NCBI GenBank assembly: GCA_036936605.1
Contig: JAUPFV010000002.1
Coordinates: forward strand, 130,370,376-130,434,375
Direction: 5' to 3'
DNA from: Limnanthes douglasii subsp. nivea
Taxonomy: Eukaryota > Streptophyta > Magnoliopsida > Brassicales > Limnanthaceae
Length of the DNA stretch: 64,000 nucleotides
Below, piece after piece: positions 13,171-24,198 of this stretch. Each line of letters starts with the position of its first letter. The stretch's first letter is position 1. The notes under the pieces were generated by a model, which was not told where the DNA came from, ran no database searches, and saw only the letters and a list, made by a program, of their open reading frames with translations. A program made the translations under genes and the position numbers.

Positions 13171-13570
13171 TTTATTTGACTAGTTATATAATGTCTCGCA
13201 TCACTATAGTATATGTTATTCTCATATCTATCAGCATATGTGTACTTGGCTATGAATTGGTTTGCTATAATAAATTATTATATATTGATCTTGCATATAT
13301 CACCTCATATAAAAGCTATTATAAATTGGTTTCGCATCTATCATCACTCGTGTACTTGGTTAAGAATTATTTTGTTAAAATGAATTATTTATTGGTCTTA
13401 CATCTATCACCTCATATGAGCATGTTATGAACAGATCTCGCATTTATCACTACATTTTTACATGTCTCACGTCTATCATGCATATGGTTATGTCTTGTCT
13501 CGCATTGAGCATACAATTTTTTATGCATTGCCTTGCAACTTCTATAAGTTTCGTATTTCCAAAAGGAAAG
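13170..13570. repeat. Word array, CTCGCATCTATCA type
   Basis: At least eight imperfect copies of the phrase (CTCGCATCACTATAG, TTCGCATCTATCATCAC, CTCGCATTTATCACT and others), mostly with TATGA or GGTTA linkers. ORFs in this stretch are by-products. Confidence 0.55.
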
Positions 13571-13744
13571 TTTGAAAAACTAACATATATAAAAACAAAA
13601 TCAATAACAAATATCAAGTTAGAACATTTTTAATAACTAAAAGTATCAAAAGTAAATTGATATTATAAGACCTCTAGACATGATCGCCTATTATGATCAA
13701 ATTTCAAACAATAACTACACATTATCATTTAGGTACTTAATACT

Positions 13745-14165
13745 CTCTAGATATAATATGTTATTCTTAGGTCTTCCATCTTTTCTTTTCAAAATTGGAG
13801 GAAGTATATCAGAAGAATTCATTGAAGTATATGTTTGACCAAAAATAATAAATCTGAGTATACCATAAAATTATGTGGTCTTATTAGAGCTTACAAAATA
13901 GCATAACTCAATATACTTCATAAGATTTTCATCAATGTAAAATATGGTAGCCAATGAAAGTATGACGAATACTCATATTTCCACACAACACATGAACATT
14001 TATATCCACTAAGATCAACAACCATAAATAGATAACAAAAAAAATTATTTAAAATAGGTGTAGATGAATAAACTATACATGGACAACCTTTTTCGCATTG
14101 GCTTGAAACTTATTTTCAAATTCAATACATAAATCATTAGTCCAATGTTCAACCTCAGTATAACT
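13745..14165 (-). pseudogene. MuDR-type MULE transposase relic, C-terminal part (SWIM finger)
   Basis: Read on the minus strand from 14165 down: EVEHWTNDLCIEFENKF, then VVDLSGYKCSCVVWKYEY, then ILPPILKRKDGRPKNN near 13755-13805. This order (helical segment, 'VDL..CSC..W' of a SWIM zinc finger, then a 'LPP..KR..GRPK' tail) is the C-terminal layout of plant MuDR-like transposases. The final Cys of the finger appears replaced by Tyr, and stops and frameshifts are present. It continues the relic at 24687-26510. Element A inserted between the two halves, at the taact duplication. Confidence 0.7.
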
Positions 14166-14648
14166 TGGTGAGGATAAGAGTAGCCTGAGGGTAGGCTGGT
14201 AATTTCAAGTGGAGTTTTAGGGCGGTGTAAGGGTGTTTCACGGTGGTGTGGTGGTGTTTAAGGGTGTTTCAAAGTGTTTTAAGGGTGGAGAGAGAATTAA
14301 GCAGCCTGGCAGCAGTTAATTTTTCTTACCCATAGTTAATGCTGGTGGTTGGGCATTTATAGTGTGAAATTTGGGCCCTTATGGGCTTTCGGGTCAAGTT
14401 TAATGGACCCGGGTCATGTTTAAAGACCCATGAGTTTTAAGCAGATGTACAGGTAGCTTAGTCAGATAGTGATTAGGTTTTTTAGTACTTTAGTCATAGT
14501 TCGAACTGCCTTATGTTTGCAGTGTTCAAGATCATCTGTCCGGTTCAATCAGTGCTGTCCGAATTGAAGTCATGGAGTCTGTCCGAATTTACGAGGTGAT
14601 TTACTTTGGACTACCCTTCCGGGGAGCTCTTCGAATTCGGACTCATCA
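14166..14648 (-). repeat. 3' LTR of element A
   Basis: On the plus strand it runs from TGGTGAGGATAAG to GGACTCATCA. In the sense of gag-pol it is the 3' LTR. A TATA-like ATTTATA (14355-14361; TATAAAT on the minus strand) is conserved in all LTRs of the window. The polypurine tract GGAGCCCCTTTTTT (14649-14662, plus-strand view) abuts it on the inner side. Confidence 0.95.
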
Positions 14649-14804
14649 GGAGCCCCTTTTTTAGGTTTTTGAACAAGTGTCCTTGTTAAAGAACTGAAAA
14701 ACAGTCCGATTGAAGAAGTGGTTTTCAAATTCGAAGAGAATTGAGATAGGCCCGGACAGTCCAACCGTTACGAATTCCAAACGGTTCTTTGTCAGAGGTA
14801 GTGG

Positions 14805-14983
14805 GACACGTGTCACACCCTGGTTGGTTACTTTTAGCCGTTTTTTCACCTTGAAAGTTGCACTATTTTCTCGAACAAGTTACTTCTTTAAATGCTATTG
14901 ATGACGTCAGCGCCGTTTTTAATCATTGCCCAACTTTTCGGATTCTCCTAGGAATCAAACTCTTTTTTACATTTACTATAAAT
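14805..14983 (+). promoter_or_regulatory. aORF promoter region of element A
   Basis: Three motifs in order upstream of the aORF ATG (15079): G-box palindrome GACACGTGTC (14805-14814), CRE/TGA-type palindrome TGACGTCA (14902-14909) and TATAAAT (14977-14983, 102 bp before the ATG). The spacing is the same in element B and nearly so in C. The sites lie outside the LTR. G-box and TGACG motifs are bound by plant bZIP factors in stress and hormone responses; a role here is inferred. Confidence 0.65.
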
Positions 14984-15078
14984 TCTATTTGTCTTTCACA
15001 GTTTCATTTTCACTTTTACTTTGCCATTTCACTCAAAACTTCATCTCCCTAAAACTTCAAACTTTCCTTAGTTGTTTT

Positions 15079-18039
15079 ATGTTCACAGCAAGAACAACTC
15101 TAATCAAGGGTGGTTGGCTCAATCTTTCAGAACTAGAGAAAGCTCAAAGGGTTGAAAAAGAGAAGAGACTTGCAGCAGGGCTTCCAGCGTCACCTGTTGA
15201 AAAACCAGCCCCTTCAATCGAAGAATCTGATAGAGGTTCGTCGTCTTCGAAAGATACGAAACCTAGAAAACTCTTTCAATCAACACTCTCCCCAATAGTT
15301 TATGGCTCATCAGTCCAAGAGTCAATCCCCACTGTCGAACCGGGGGTCGCTGTTACAAGTGTTAGGAAGAAAACCACTTTTATTGCTATGGGGTCCGACT
15401 CCGATCATTCTCCAGACAAGCTGATCATGAAAAGACCAAGTAGACTGGTTAAGGGACTCTCCTAAAAAAATACCAGTGAGTCAGGGTCCGGGACAACTGT
15501 TAGGACCCTCCGGGAGAGGCCGGTTGGTCCGGAGGCTAGCAGTCCACTACCTCCTAAGGAAACTTCGACCTCAGAAACTCAAGCTGAGGTGAGAACTCAG
15601 AAACATACAACGAGCCGTCAGTCCGGAGGATCAGCTGTGCCAAGCTTCATCCCTCCCCTGGCTGTTTCTGCAGAAGCTCCCCCAACAGTAATGGAGGAGA
15701 GGATGGAAGACTCCATTGAGGAGGCTAGGTTTGAGTCCGAGTCTTCCGGACAAGCTGACACTGCCATAGTTGTTGCCAAGAAGGGCAAAGAGGACTTATA
15801 TCTGAGGCGTCCGGATCTGCCGGAGAGCCTCGAAGGGAGAGTAGGGCCTTGCTTTCACAAGGTAGAGTTTAAGTATCTTTTGTCTCTGTTAAAGACCAAG
15901 TATGCGTTTATCCATACTAGAGATTTGGGACGGCTTTGCACCAAGTGGGGGATCCCTGAAAACGTTAAAATCCGAATTCCTATCGATCCGGAGACCCCGA
16001 TGGATTGTAAAAGGAATGAAATAGTCTTCTTTACGGAGCTATTCAACTGGGGACTTAGGTTCCCATTGGATCCAGAGATAGTGCGCTATTTCCATTTAGT
16101 CAAGCTATGCCCATCACAGCTGAGCCCCAACGGATGGTACACCTTGATGTCATGCATTATGGCGTCTAGGCTGTCCGGAATCCCTCTTCCTATGGAAGAG
16201 TTTGCTGCTGTGGCTAATCTGTGCAAGCACCACCAGTTCCCTTTTTATCACTTCAACATGGGGAACGATCTGAAAGCTGTCGATGATCTCCTGGAATCGG
16301 AGAGTAAATGGAGGAGCCAATTTTTGTTTGTAAGTGGCTCATGGGAGAATGGCAATAAAATCAAGTTCGGGGAGAATCCTAGCCTTCTTCGAAGTAGATG
16401 GAGGAGCGATCGTAAGTTCTTTCCTTAAGTTTCTGTTCGAGTCTTCCCCTTTTTTAAGCTTCCACTAACTAGTTATTCTTTTGTTTTGTTAGAACTGCCA
16501 AAAGAGTTCGGAGACTATCTGAAAGCCGGACAGGTCACCTGTGGCAAGATAAATGCATGGGCCGCAGAGAACTGGGAGAACCGGTTTCACAAGGCTTTCA
16601 CTTCGGGGAACTTGGCGAGATCTCACCTGTGGAACACCACAGGTCGAAGGGATTTAACATGGGAGGAGTTCTCCACCCCTCCTGATGATGACATAGTGCT
16701 GAGAAGGTCTCATGAGCTAGATGGGACCCTTTTCCTTCCTCTCCGGGCCAAAGCCCCAAGTAAAATGAAGGGCCAAAAGAAGAAAGGGAGGAAAACAGCA
16801 ACGGATACGGAGAAAAAGGCTCCAACTGACACAGAGGTGCCAGTCCCGGCCCAAGTTGATGCAAACCTTCTTCAGGTGGTAGAAGTGGAAAGTAAGAAAC
16901 ACGGAGAGACTCCCTCAAAACCTTCAAGGGCCTCCAAACGAACTCGCAAGCAAACGAGTGACAGTGCTGATAGGGAGGCCAAAAAGAAGAAGATTTCTCA
17001 AGAAGAAGAGTTTGCTCCCCGGGATCCGGAGCCCACTTTCCCTATTGATCCAACGTTGGCTGAAGAGATCCCAGAGAATCTTAACGAAGGGATTCCAAGG
17101 GAACTCCATACTGATGAGATTGAAAGGGCAGAGATCAATATGGACGAAGTGGATGTCACCGGCCTGGGTCCTCTAGGTGATTACTTTCTTGGTCTGTCAA
17201 GAGATGAGTTTGCTGGGCCATATGTTCCCCCAAGCAGCTCCAACACAGTAAACTTCAACGGTAAGACTTTCTTGGTCTCCAGCGAAAGAGATGTTATAGC
17301 TCATTCCCTCCTGAGCAACGTACAACCAGTACTTACCCTGGAAAGGCAAGTCCGGAGTCAGGCAGAGTCCATCAAAGAACTTAAGTCTGAGAAGGAGTCA
17401 CTGTCCGAAAATCTCAGGACTGCCACTACTAAGGTTGACTTGCTCAAGGAGTCAAACGAACAGCTAAAGGAAAATCAAGAGAAAAGCAACACAAAAGCTG
17501 CTTCTTTAGAAAAGACTGTGAAAGATCTTCAGGCTAAGCTGTCTGGATTGGAGAAGGACTTGGCAGCATCAAGGGGAGAAACTGCAGCAAAGGAGAAGAT
17601 TGTCACCAACCTGACCACTGACAAACTTGCTTTAGAGAATGCAGTGACTCAGGCTGTTGAGGAGAAAGATGCTTTGGTGAAGGATCAAGAAGCCATGATC
17701 AAGGCCAAAATCAATGCTTATGCCAGGGAGATGATACGGAGTGAGGAATTATTGATTGAAAAGGTGAAGTCCGACATGGTCCTCCTATTTCACGAGAAGT
17801 TCCCGAAGAGGAGACTTGGGGACTTATGGCGTTACGTGGATGACGATGATCTCCCATATTGGACCATGGTTGATGAAGGGTACACTGATATATCCTCATC
17901 TGGTGACGAGGAGGAAACCGGAGAGAGTCCGGGTGAAGAAGAGGCTGACCCCAAAGGCAAGAAGGTCATTGAGGAAAAAAGCGATATCAAGACCAAGGGA
18001 ACAGATGAGGGTGAGCCATCTTCAAAGGCTCTACCTTAG
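15079..18039 (+). pseudogene. aORF of element A (959 codons over two exons), one nonsense codon
   Basis: Exon 1 15079-16411, intron 16412-16492 (81 bp, GTAAGT..TTAG), exon 2 16493-18039; the splice keeps the frame. The start MFTARTTLIKGGWLNL is preferred to the upstream ATG at 14926 because relatives C and E begin at the same residue. Residues about 324-420 hold the conserved block GLRFPLDPEIVRYFHLVKL..SQLSPNGWYTL of the 'putative gypsy type transposon' family. A basic stretch (KRTRKQ..REAKKKK, about residue 590) could be a nuclear signal. A long coiled coil (about 710-880) precedes FHEKFPKRRLGDLWRYV and a Ser/Glu-rich acidic tail. A TAA at codon 129 (15463) interrupts it; B has Ser there. 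It is convergent with pol. The function of this protein class is unknown. Confidence 0.88.
16412..16492 (+). other. Intron in the aORF of element A
   Basis: GTAAGT donor after GGAGCGATC and a T-rich tract ending TTAG. Removing it joins a phase-1 codon in frame. The equivalent introns are 80 bp in B (43326-43405), 76 bp in C (1843-1918) and 77 bp in E (63098-63174). Confidence 0.85.
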
Positions 18040-18069
18040 TTGGTAATTTGTTTTGTTTACTTTTTGTTC

Positions 18070-18190
18070 GAACCAAAGTCCTTGGAAGGCCAAGGCACCT
18101 TTTTTGTGATGCTGTCCGTTTTAACCAGACAGATTTTTGTATTATGCTCAAACCTGTTTAAAAAGTCCTTGGAAGGCCAAGGCAACTTTA
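18070..18190. terminator. Paired hairpin motifs between convergent aORF and pol (element A)
   Basis: AGTCCTTGGAAGGCCAAGGC occurs twice (near 18078 and 18163). CCTTGG and CCAAGG can pair around an AAGG loop. The pair lies just after the aORF stop, before the convergent pol stop at 18503, and is found in B (44993, 45081), C (about 147, 235) and, in single degraded form, in D (11621). A transcript-end or RNA-processing role is inferred only. Confidence 0.45.
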
Positions 18191-18502
18191 AGTTTATCGA
18201 ATGAACGTTTTATCTTGCACAACCTTTCTTTTATTCCATAGTCCGTTTAAATATCTTGGAGTTTAAGTAATTTCGAGTTATCGTGTTGTGAGAGTGTTTA
18301 GTTTCTCTGGCTAGAATTTAAGTAGCCCTTAGATCTTTCAGTCCGGGTAGTATGGCAATCAACAGAATTTTGTAAAAACTTAGAAAATTGTTAAAAAAGG
18401 CTCCAAGTTTTATTGAAAGCTCTTCGTGGCGCCGAAGAGAGGAAGTGGTATGCCCCCAAATATTTACATGGATGTTTAAACAAGTAAATATTTACATAAA
18501 CT

Positions 18503-21500
18503 TTATTCCAAGTACATTCGAAGGTGTTCAATATTCCAAGGGTGAGTTAAAACCCTGCCATCTTTGTCTTCCAACCAGTATGTGCCAGGCTTGATTCTCT
18601 CAACCACAGTGTAGGGACCCTCCCAAGTTGGGGCCAGCTTTCCGAAGAGCTTTTCCTTGGTATGCAAGAAAACTTTCCTCAATACCTTATCTCCTGGTTG
18701 AAAGTCCCTTCTTTTAACTTTAGAAGCAAACCTGCTTCTCATCAAGCCCTGATAGTGTGCCATTCTAAGATGAGCTTTTACTCGCCTTTCTTCAATTAAA
18801 TCAAGTTGATTTCTAACTGCCATTTCATTAGCCTGTCCGGAGAAGTTGTGCACTCGAAAGGAGGGAAGTGTCTTTTCTATGGGGGCTACTGCATCCATCC
18901 CATAGACCAAGGAAAAAGGTGACTCTTGTGTTGCAGCCCCAGGTGTTGTCCGGTAGGCCCACAAGACTTCTTGTAAATAACTAGGCCACTTCCCAGCAGC
19001 CCCTTCTAAATTTTTCTTTAAACCGGACAGTATTGTTCTGTTAGCCACTTCAACTTGCCCATTGGCTTGTGGGTGGAATGGTGAAGAAAAGCAGTGCTGA
19101 ATACCCCTTGAGGCACAGAAGCTCTCCATTTCTCTGTTGTCAAACTGTGGCCCATTGTCTGTTGTTATTCTCTGGGGAACACCAAATCTGCAACATATGT
19201 TGGATAGAATGAATTTTATAACAGCCTTTGATGTTGTTCCTGCCAAGGGGGCTGCTTCTATCCACTTCGAAAAGTAGTCTATGGCTACGATTATGGTTTT
19301 ACGCCCTCCAGACGCCATAGGGAGAGGCCCAACTAAGTCTTATCCACATCGAGCAAAAGGGATAGGCTCAGAAATTGATTCCATAGGAATGGCTGGTACA
19401 TGAATTTCATTGCTGTACCTCTGGCATGGGTCACACCTTCTTACCAGTTCCTTGGCATCTTTCATTATTGAAGGCCAATAATATCCGGAGAGAAGCACTC
19501 TTCTTGTTAATGCTCTAAATCCACAATGGGCTGATCCCTCACCATCATGCAATTCGGAGAGAACCATTTGTGACTCATGATCTCCTAAACAGCGTAGGAG
19601 AGGTTTGCTATAGGATTTCTTGTACAAGACCTCTCTAATCATGATGAAACCACGAGCCTTGTGTTTTAGAGTTCTGGCTTGTGATTTATTCAAAGGTACG
19701 ATGCCATCGGACAGATATTGTATAAGAGGAGACCTCCAATCCTGAGGCTTATTTACTTGTATTTCAAAGACTTCTTCTTTTTCCCCTTCATCAAGTTGAA
19801 TAGAAGGACTTTCAAGCACATGGATCCATGGATAGGACTCCGTGTATGCTATTGTTGCCAACGAGTCTGCTAGCTCATTCTCTGCCCGGGGAATATGTTC
19901 ATAGACAACAGCTTTAAACTTCATTGCTTCATTTTTCAAGAGAAGTAAATATTTAATCAATTGTTCTTTTCTAGCTTCTGATAGGCCCAAGGCATGGTGG
20001 ACAAGCAATTGGGAGTCGCTTAGCAGCTTGACCCTTTTTGCTCCACAGATATAAGCCAATTTCAACCCAGCTATAGCTGCTTCGTATTCGGACTCGTTAT
20101 TGGACGCTCTGAAAGCAAAACAAATAGCTTGGAACATGTTGTCCCCATAGGGGGAAGTAAGACATATTCCTGCCCCAGATCCTATGGCACTGGATCCTCC
20201 ATCTGTTCGGACAATCCACACTTTTTTGTCTTTTGAATCAGCAGGTTGTTCTGAGTCCCTATCATAATGGAATTCGACCAGAAAATCAGCCACAGCTTGA
20301 GCTTTTACTGCTGTTCGAGGAGCAAAGTCTATGTCGAAGTCTCCCAACTCCACTGACCACTTTGTCATTCTGCTTGAAATGTCTGCTTTTTGAAGGACAT
20401 TCTTTAAAGGGAAAGATGTCTGGACGATGATAGGATGAGCCTGAAAATATGGCCTCATCTTTCTCGCAGCTATCACCAAGGCCAATGCTAGTTTTTCAAG
20501 TTTCAAGTAGCGCCGTTCAGCATCAATCAAGCTTTTGCTGATGTAGTATACTGGGTGAGGATACCTATCAACCTCCCTTATTAGCACAGCACTGATAGCA
20601 CAGCTTGAAACAGCCAAATACACAAAGAGAGTCTCCCCCTCGATTGGTTTGAACAAGGTCTTGGGGGAGGACAGGTGCTTTTTGATTTCATTGAATGCCT
20701 CATCACACTGTGGTGTCCACTCAAACCCCTTTGCACCCTTCAAAGTTTGAAAGAAAGGAGCACATCTGTCCGAAGACCTTGAGATGAATCTGTTCAAAGC
20801 TGCTAACCTCCCCGTTAACCGCTGTACTTCTTTAACATTTCGTGGAGTCTCCATTTGGAACAAGGCATTGAGTTGGTCCGGGTCAGGCTGTATTCCATGC
20901 TCACTTATAATATACCCCAAGAACTTCCCGGACTGCACTCCGAACACACATTTTTCAGGATTTAACTTTAAATTTACCTTGGCCAGATTGGCAAAAGTCT
21001 CCTGGAGGTCGGACAAGTGCAGCTGCTCATCCACTCTTTTCACCATCATATCGTCAATGTAAACCTCCATATTTCTTCCAATTTGATCAGCAAATGCCTT
21101 ATTGACTAACCTTTGATAAGTAGCCCCAGCATTTTTCAAACCAAAAGGCATCACCTTGTAGCAGTGTAAACCTCTATCAGTAACAAAAGTGGTATGCTCT
21201 TGATCTCTTGGATCCACCTGGATCTGATTGTACCCGGAGAAAGCATCCATGAAGGAGAGTAGCTTGTTCCCAGAAGTAGAGTCTACCAGCTGATCTATCC
21301 GGGGAACCGGATACAAGTCTTTTGGGCAAGCTCGATTGAGATCTGTGAAGTCAATGCACATTCGCCATTTACCGTTTTTCTTCTTTACCAAGACTGGATT
21401 GGCAGTCCACAAAGGATACTGAGATTCTTTAATGTGCCCCATCTTTGTGAGTCTGTCAACCTCTTGTACAATGACGTCAGCCTTTTCTTTTGAGAAAGCT

Positions 21501-21790
21501 CTCCTCTTTTGCACCACTGGTGCTACGTCTCTCCGGACAGATAAGTGATGGGAAATTACCTCTGATGGAACTCCAGTAACATCAGCATTGCACCAAGCAA
21601 AGACATGCTGATGGTCTTTTAAGAATTTTAACATCTCTTCTTTCAACACTTGTGGCATTTTGGACCCTATCTTGACAAATTTCCCTTCTTCCAAGCAGTG
21701 TGTCTCAACCTCCTCAATTGGGATCAACACTCCGGGGGTCTCCCTGGGGTCATCAATTTCACCATCACCCCCGGGAAGGTCCTCAAACTG
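18503..21790 (-). pseudogene. pol: pol of element A: RT, two RNase H domains, integrase (1096 codons, one stop)
   Basis: Reads from the codon after the gag-pro UAG. Reverse transcriptase at codons about 130-250 (FMDAFSGYNQ; catalytic YIDD at about 244). First RNase H (about 390-490) is the usual Gypsy type but reads YLAVSS where active enzymes have YLDAS, so it has lost its catalytic Asp. A second RNase H (about 525-650, RTDGGSS..NNESEYEA..SDSQ) supplies the activity in Tat elements. Integrase: HHCC finger (H..H..CDPC, about 747-788), core D (AIDYFSKW), D (TTDNGPQF), E (NGQVEVANR), then a C-terminal domain (LAPTWEGPYTVV). A TAA at codon 817 (19340-19342) and an adjacent Trp-to-Cys change cut off the integrase core. 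Confidence 0.93.
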
Positions 21791-21799
21791 CTATTGGTC
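21785..21799 (-). promoter_or_regulatory. Readthrough-like UAG between gag-pro and pol (element A)
   Basis: On the minus strand GAC CAA TAG CAG TTT GAG: the only stop between gag-pro and pol, with the frame unchanged. A CAA-UAG-CAR context resembles the leaky stop of tobamoviruses (UAG-CAR-YYA), though the last codon is UUU. Element B has the same codons at 48706-48708. Confidence 0.65.
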
Positions 21800-24125
21800 A
21801 TTTATACGGACTGCCCCCAGCGTTCGCGGAGCCAAGGTAGTGGCATAGCATTCTCTTGCAACTTTTTGACTGCTCCGGACAACCCCAACCTGCCCCTGAA
21901 CAGCATATTTTAAACACTGATGGACTGTCGAAGCCACTGCGTGCATCCTAGAGAGCCAAGATCTCCCTAGAATAGCATTGTAACAAGTGGGACAGTCCAC
22001 CACAATGAAAAGTATTCTGACCGTTTTCTTGAAAGGGCCTCTGCCCAACAATACTTCTTCTTCGAACTCACCGATTACATCAGCTGAGCTGCCCGTGAAG
22101 CCTACAATAGATCGGTCTGACTTTTGAATCACAGCTGGATTTTTCATTTTCTTGTAAGTATCCAGGAAAAGGATATTGGCAGAGCTCCTAGTATCTACCA
22201 GGATTCGCCTTATCTCATTGCCCCCTATCAATGCTCCTATGACAACAGCATCTTCATGAGGGCCAGCAATGTCTCTCAAATCATCCCCATCAAAGACAAT
22301 GAATTGGAATAAACTTGACGATTGATAAGAGGTCATGCCCCCTTCTAGTTGGGTTGCCAAATTATGAACATGCCTTTTTCTTAATGAAGTGGTAGGAGCC
22401 GTTACAGTGTCCCCTCCGAAAATTGTCAAGAGCTCAAAGAATTTAATGAGCCCGGAGACCGACCTGGAACGCTCCTCTATTGCACCCACTCTGTTCTTTG
22501 TTGGATCAGGATCCAAGTATTCAGATTCCACATCAAACCTTTCAACGATTACCATAGCCCCTTCTGGAGCAGTATTAACCGGACCAGCCCGGTGAGTGTT
22601 GTCAGGCCTGTTGCCTCCTCTTCTTTTAACGTATGCACCCAATTTCCCTCTTTCAATCAGGTTCTGAACCTCTTGTTTCAAGGCTATACAATCATCAGTA
22701 GTATGGCCAATATCATTGTGATATTGACAAAAAGAACTGTTTCGATGTTCTCTGGGAGACTGCAAGGTTGCCGGTCTCCGGTAGTGTACTTCATCTTTAG
22801 TTTTCTCGAAAATGGTTGCCACATTTGAGCTCTGCAAACCACTCCGGTTGGACCCACGGCCCCCTTTTGTTTCTAGACTGTTGACTTTGTGCAGGAGCAG
22901 CTGGTTGAGACTGAGCTTTTCCTCTTCCATGCCCCTGTCCGGTTTCTCTAGCTTTGTTGCCGGACTGGTTTTGATTGGGAGTTGGTGTCACCGGGGTGGA
23001 TCTCACCTGCCTGTGCACCCTGGTCTTTTTTGTTTCATCAACATTTATTTGCTTGCCGACTTGATTCAGCAATCCACCCCAGGTCATGGCTTTCTTCCTC
23101 GTTACTGAATCGGCCAGGTTGCCCGGGTTCAAACCTTGTCTCAGGGATGCTATTGCTACTTGTTCAAAGCAATCAGCCAGCCCGTTCTTTGTGTTCACAA
23201 AACGACTTATGTATTCTTTCAACGATTCATTTGGCTCTTGGGCACAATGGATTATGGTATCTCCATTACCCTTGAGCTCCTTACTCCCCACAAATTGCCT
23301 TCGAAAGGCCACCCAAAAGGTATCAAAGTCTCTGATACAACCCTGAGGAAGGCTGTTGTACCACTTCAGAGCACTCCCCGTAAAGGACTGGGAGAATGCC
23401 CTGCAGAGTAGTTTATCATCATCATCAAAGTTCATCATGAAGTTCTTGAATTGCTCCAGATGATTGTCTGGATCAGTACTGCCATCGTACTTCTCCATCT
23501 TGGTGCTATCAAACCTCTTGGGGAGGTTTCCGGATAGGATTTTAGAAGACAGTGGAGACTGCCTCCAATTCCTTCCACGACTGAACACGGTATCATCATT
23601 AGGAGTTGCAAAGATACCTGGCTCATCATGGAAGGCAAAAGGATCCATCAGCATCCGGTCCACATGCCTCCGGTGAGATGACCCTTTTCCAATGTGCCTT
23701 TTCATTCTTCCATGGCGATCTCTTTTTCTAGAATACTTTTTAACTTGCTTTTGTTTTTTCCTGGTTCGCCCCTCGTCACTGCTGGAGGACAAGGACTTTT
23801 CATTTCCCTCACTGTCCGAAGAGCTGTCCGAAGATTCTGAACTTGAGTCAGAACTCTCCACAGGCTTGGACCGGTGAGACTTTTTTGAACTGGCATGTGT
23901 CTTTTTAGTTCTCACATGAGTCTTTGAAGCCTCATGCTCTCGAGGGTTATCAGAACGATGAGCAGCTGATGCTTTGGATTTCTCCTGCATGCCCATCTTG
24001 GCCTTTTCAGCCCTCAGAGCTTCTATTTCAACCCTCAACCTGTCACGCTCCTGGACAGTATATTCATCGTTCTCTTCCACCACTTCGAGCAAAGCTGGTG
24101 GAAGCTCTGGATTATCCGGATTCAT
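21791..24125 (-). pseudogene. gag: gag-pro of element A, frameshifted
   Basis: The ATG at 24125 lies 73 bp inside the 5' LTR. Order: N-terminal coiled segment, Ser/Arg-rich region with long Ser-Asp runs, retrotransposon gag domain (RFDSTKMEKYDGSTDPDNHLEQ..AFSQSFTGSALKWY), basic Gln-rich linker, a non-standard zinc knuckle CQYHNDIGHTTDDC, then an aspartic protease. Compared with B, a 5-bp deletion near 22823 shifts the frame before the knuckle. The protease active site reads VDTRSSA instead of DTGSSA (GGG to AGG), so it would be inactive even without the shift. The ORF ends in a UAG (21791-21793) in frame with pol. Confidence 0.92.
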
Positions 24126-24177
24126 TCGGACAGAATTCCTTTACTTGGTTTTGAATGTTTGATTCAGGCACCGTCGC

Positions 24178-24195
24178 CTCCCACTGTGGTCGCCA
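24178..24195 (-). promoter_or_regulatory. Primer-binding site of element A
   Basis: On the minus strand, TGGCGACCACAGTGGGAG starts three bases inside the 5' LTR. Its complement, ending ...GTGGTCGCCA, has the form of a tRNA 3' end with CCA. From memory it agrees with a plant tRNA-Arg (UCG) acceptor end; Arg primers are common in Tat-group elements. Element B has the same site at 51065-51082. Confidence 0.75.
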
Positions 24196-24198
24196 ATT

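Noticed and set aside
14926..15078. Upstream extension of the aORF (start at MPNFSDSPRNQ)
   Set aside because: It overlaps the TATA box at 14977-14983, and relatives C and E begin at MFT; treated as leader.
16598..16927. Minus-strand ORFs opposite aORF exon 2 (109 aa), also at 43511-43840
   Set aside because: Antisense shadows of the aORF coding frame, seen in both copies only because the sequence is conserved.
22812..23411. Plus-strand ORFs opposite gag
   Set aside because: Antisense shadows of gag; no domain and no promoter context.
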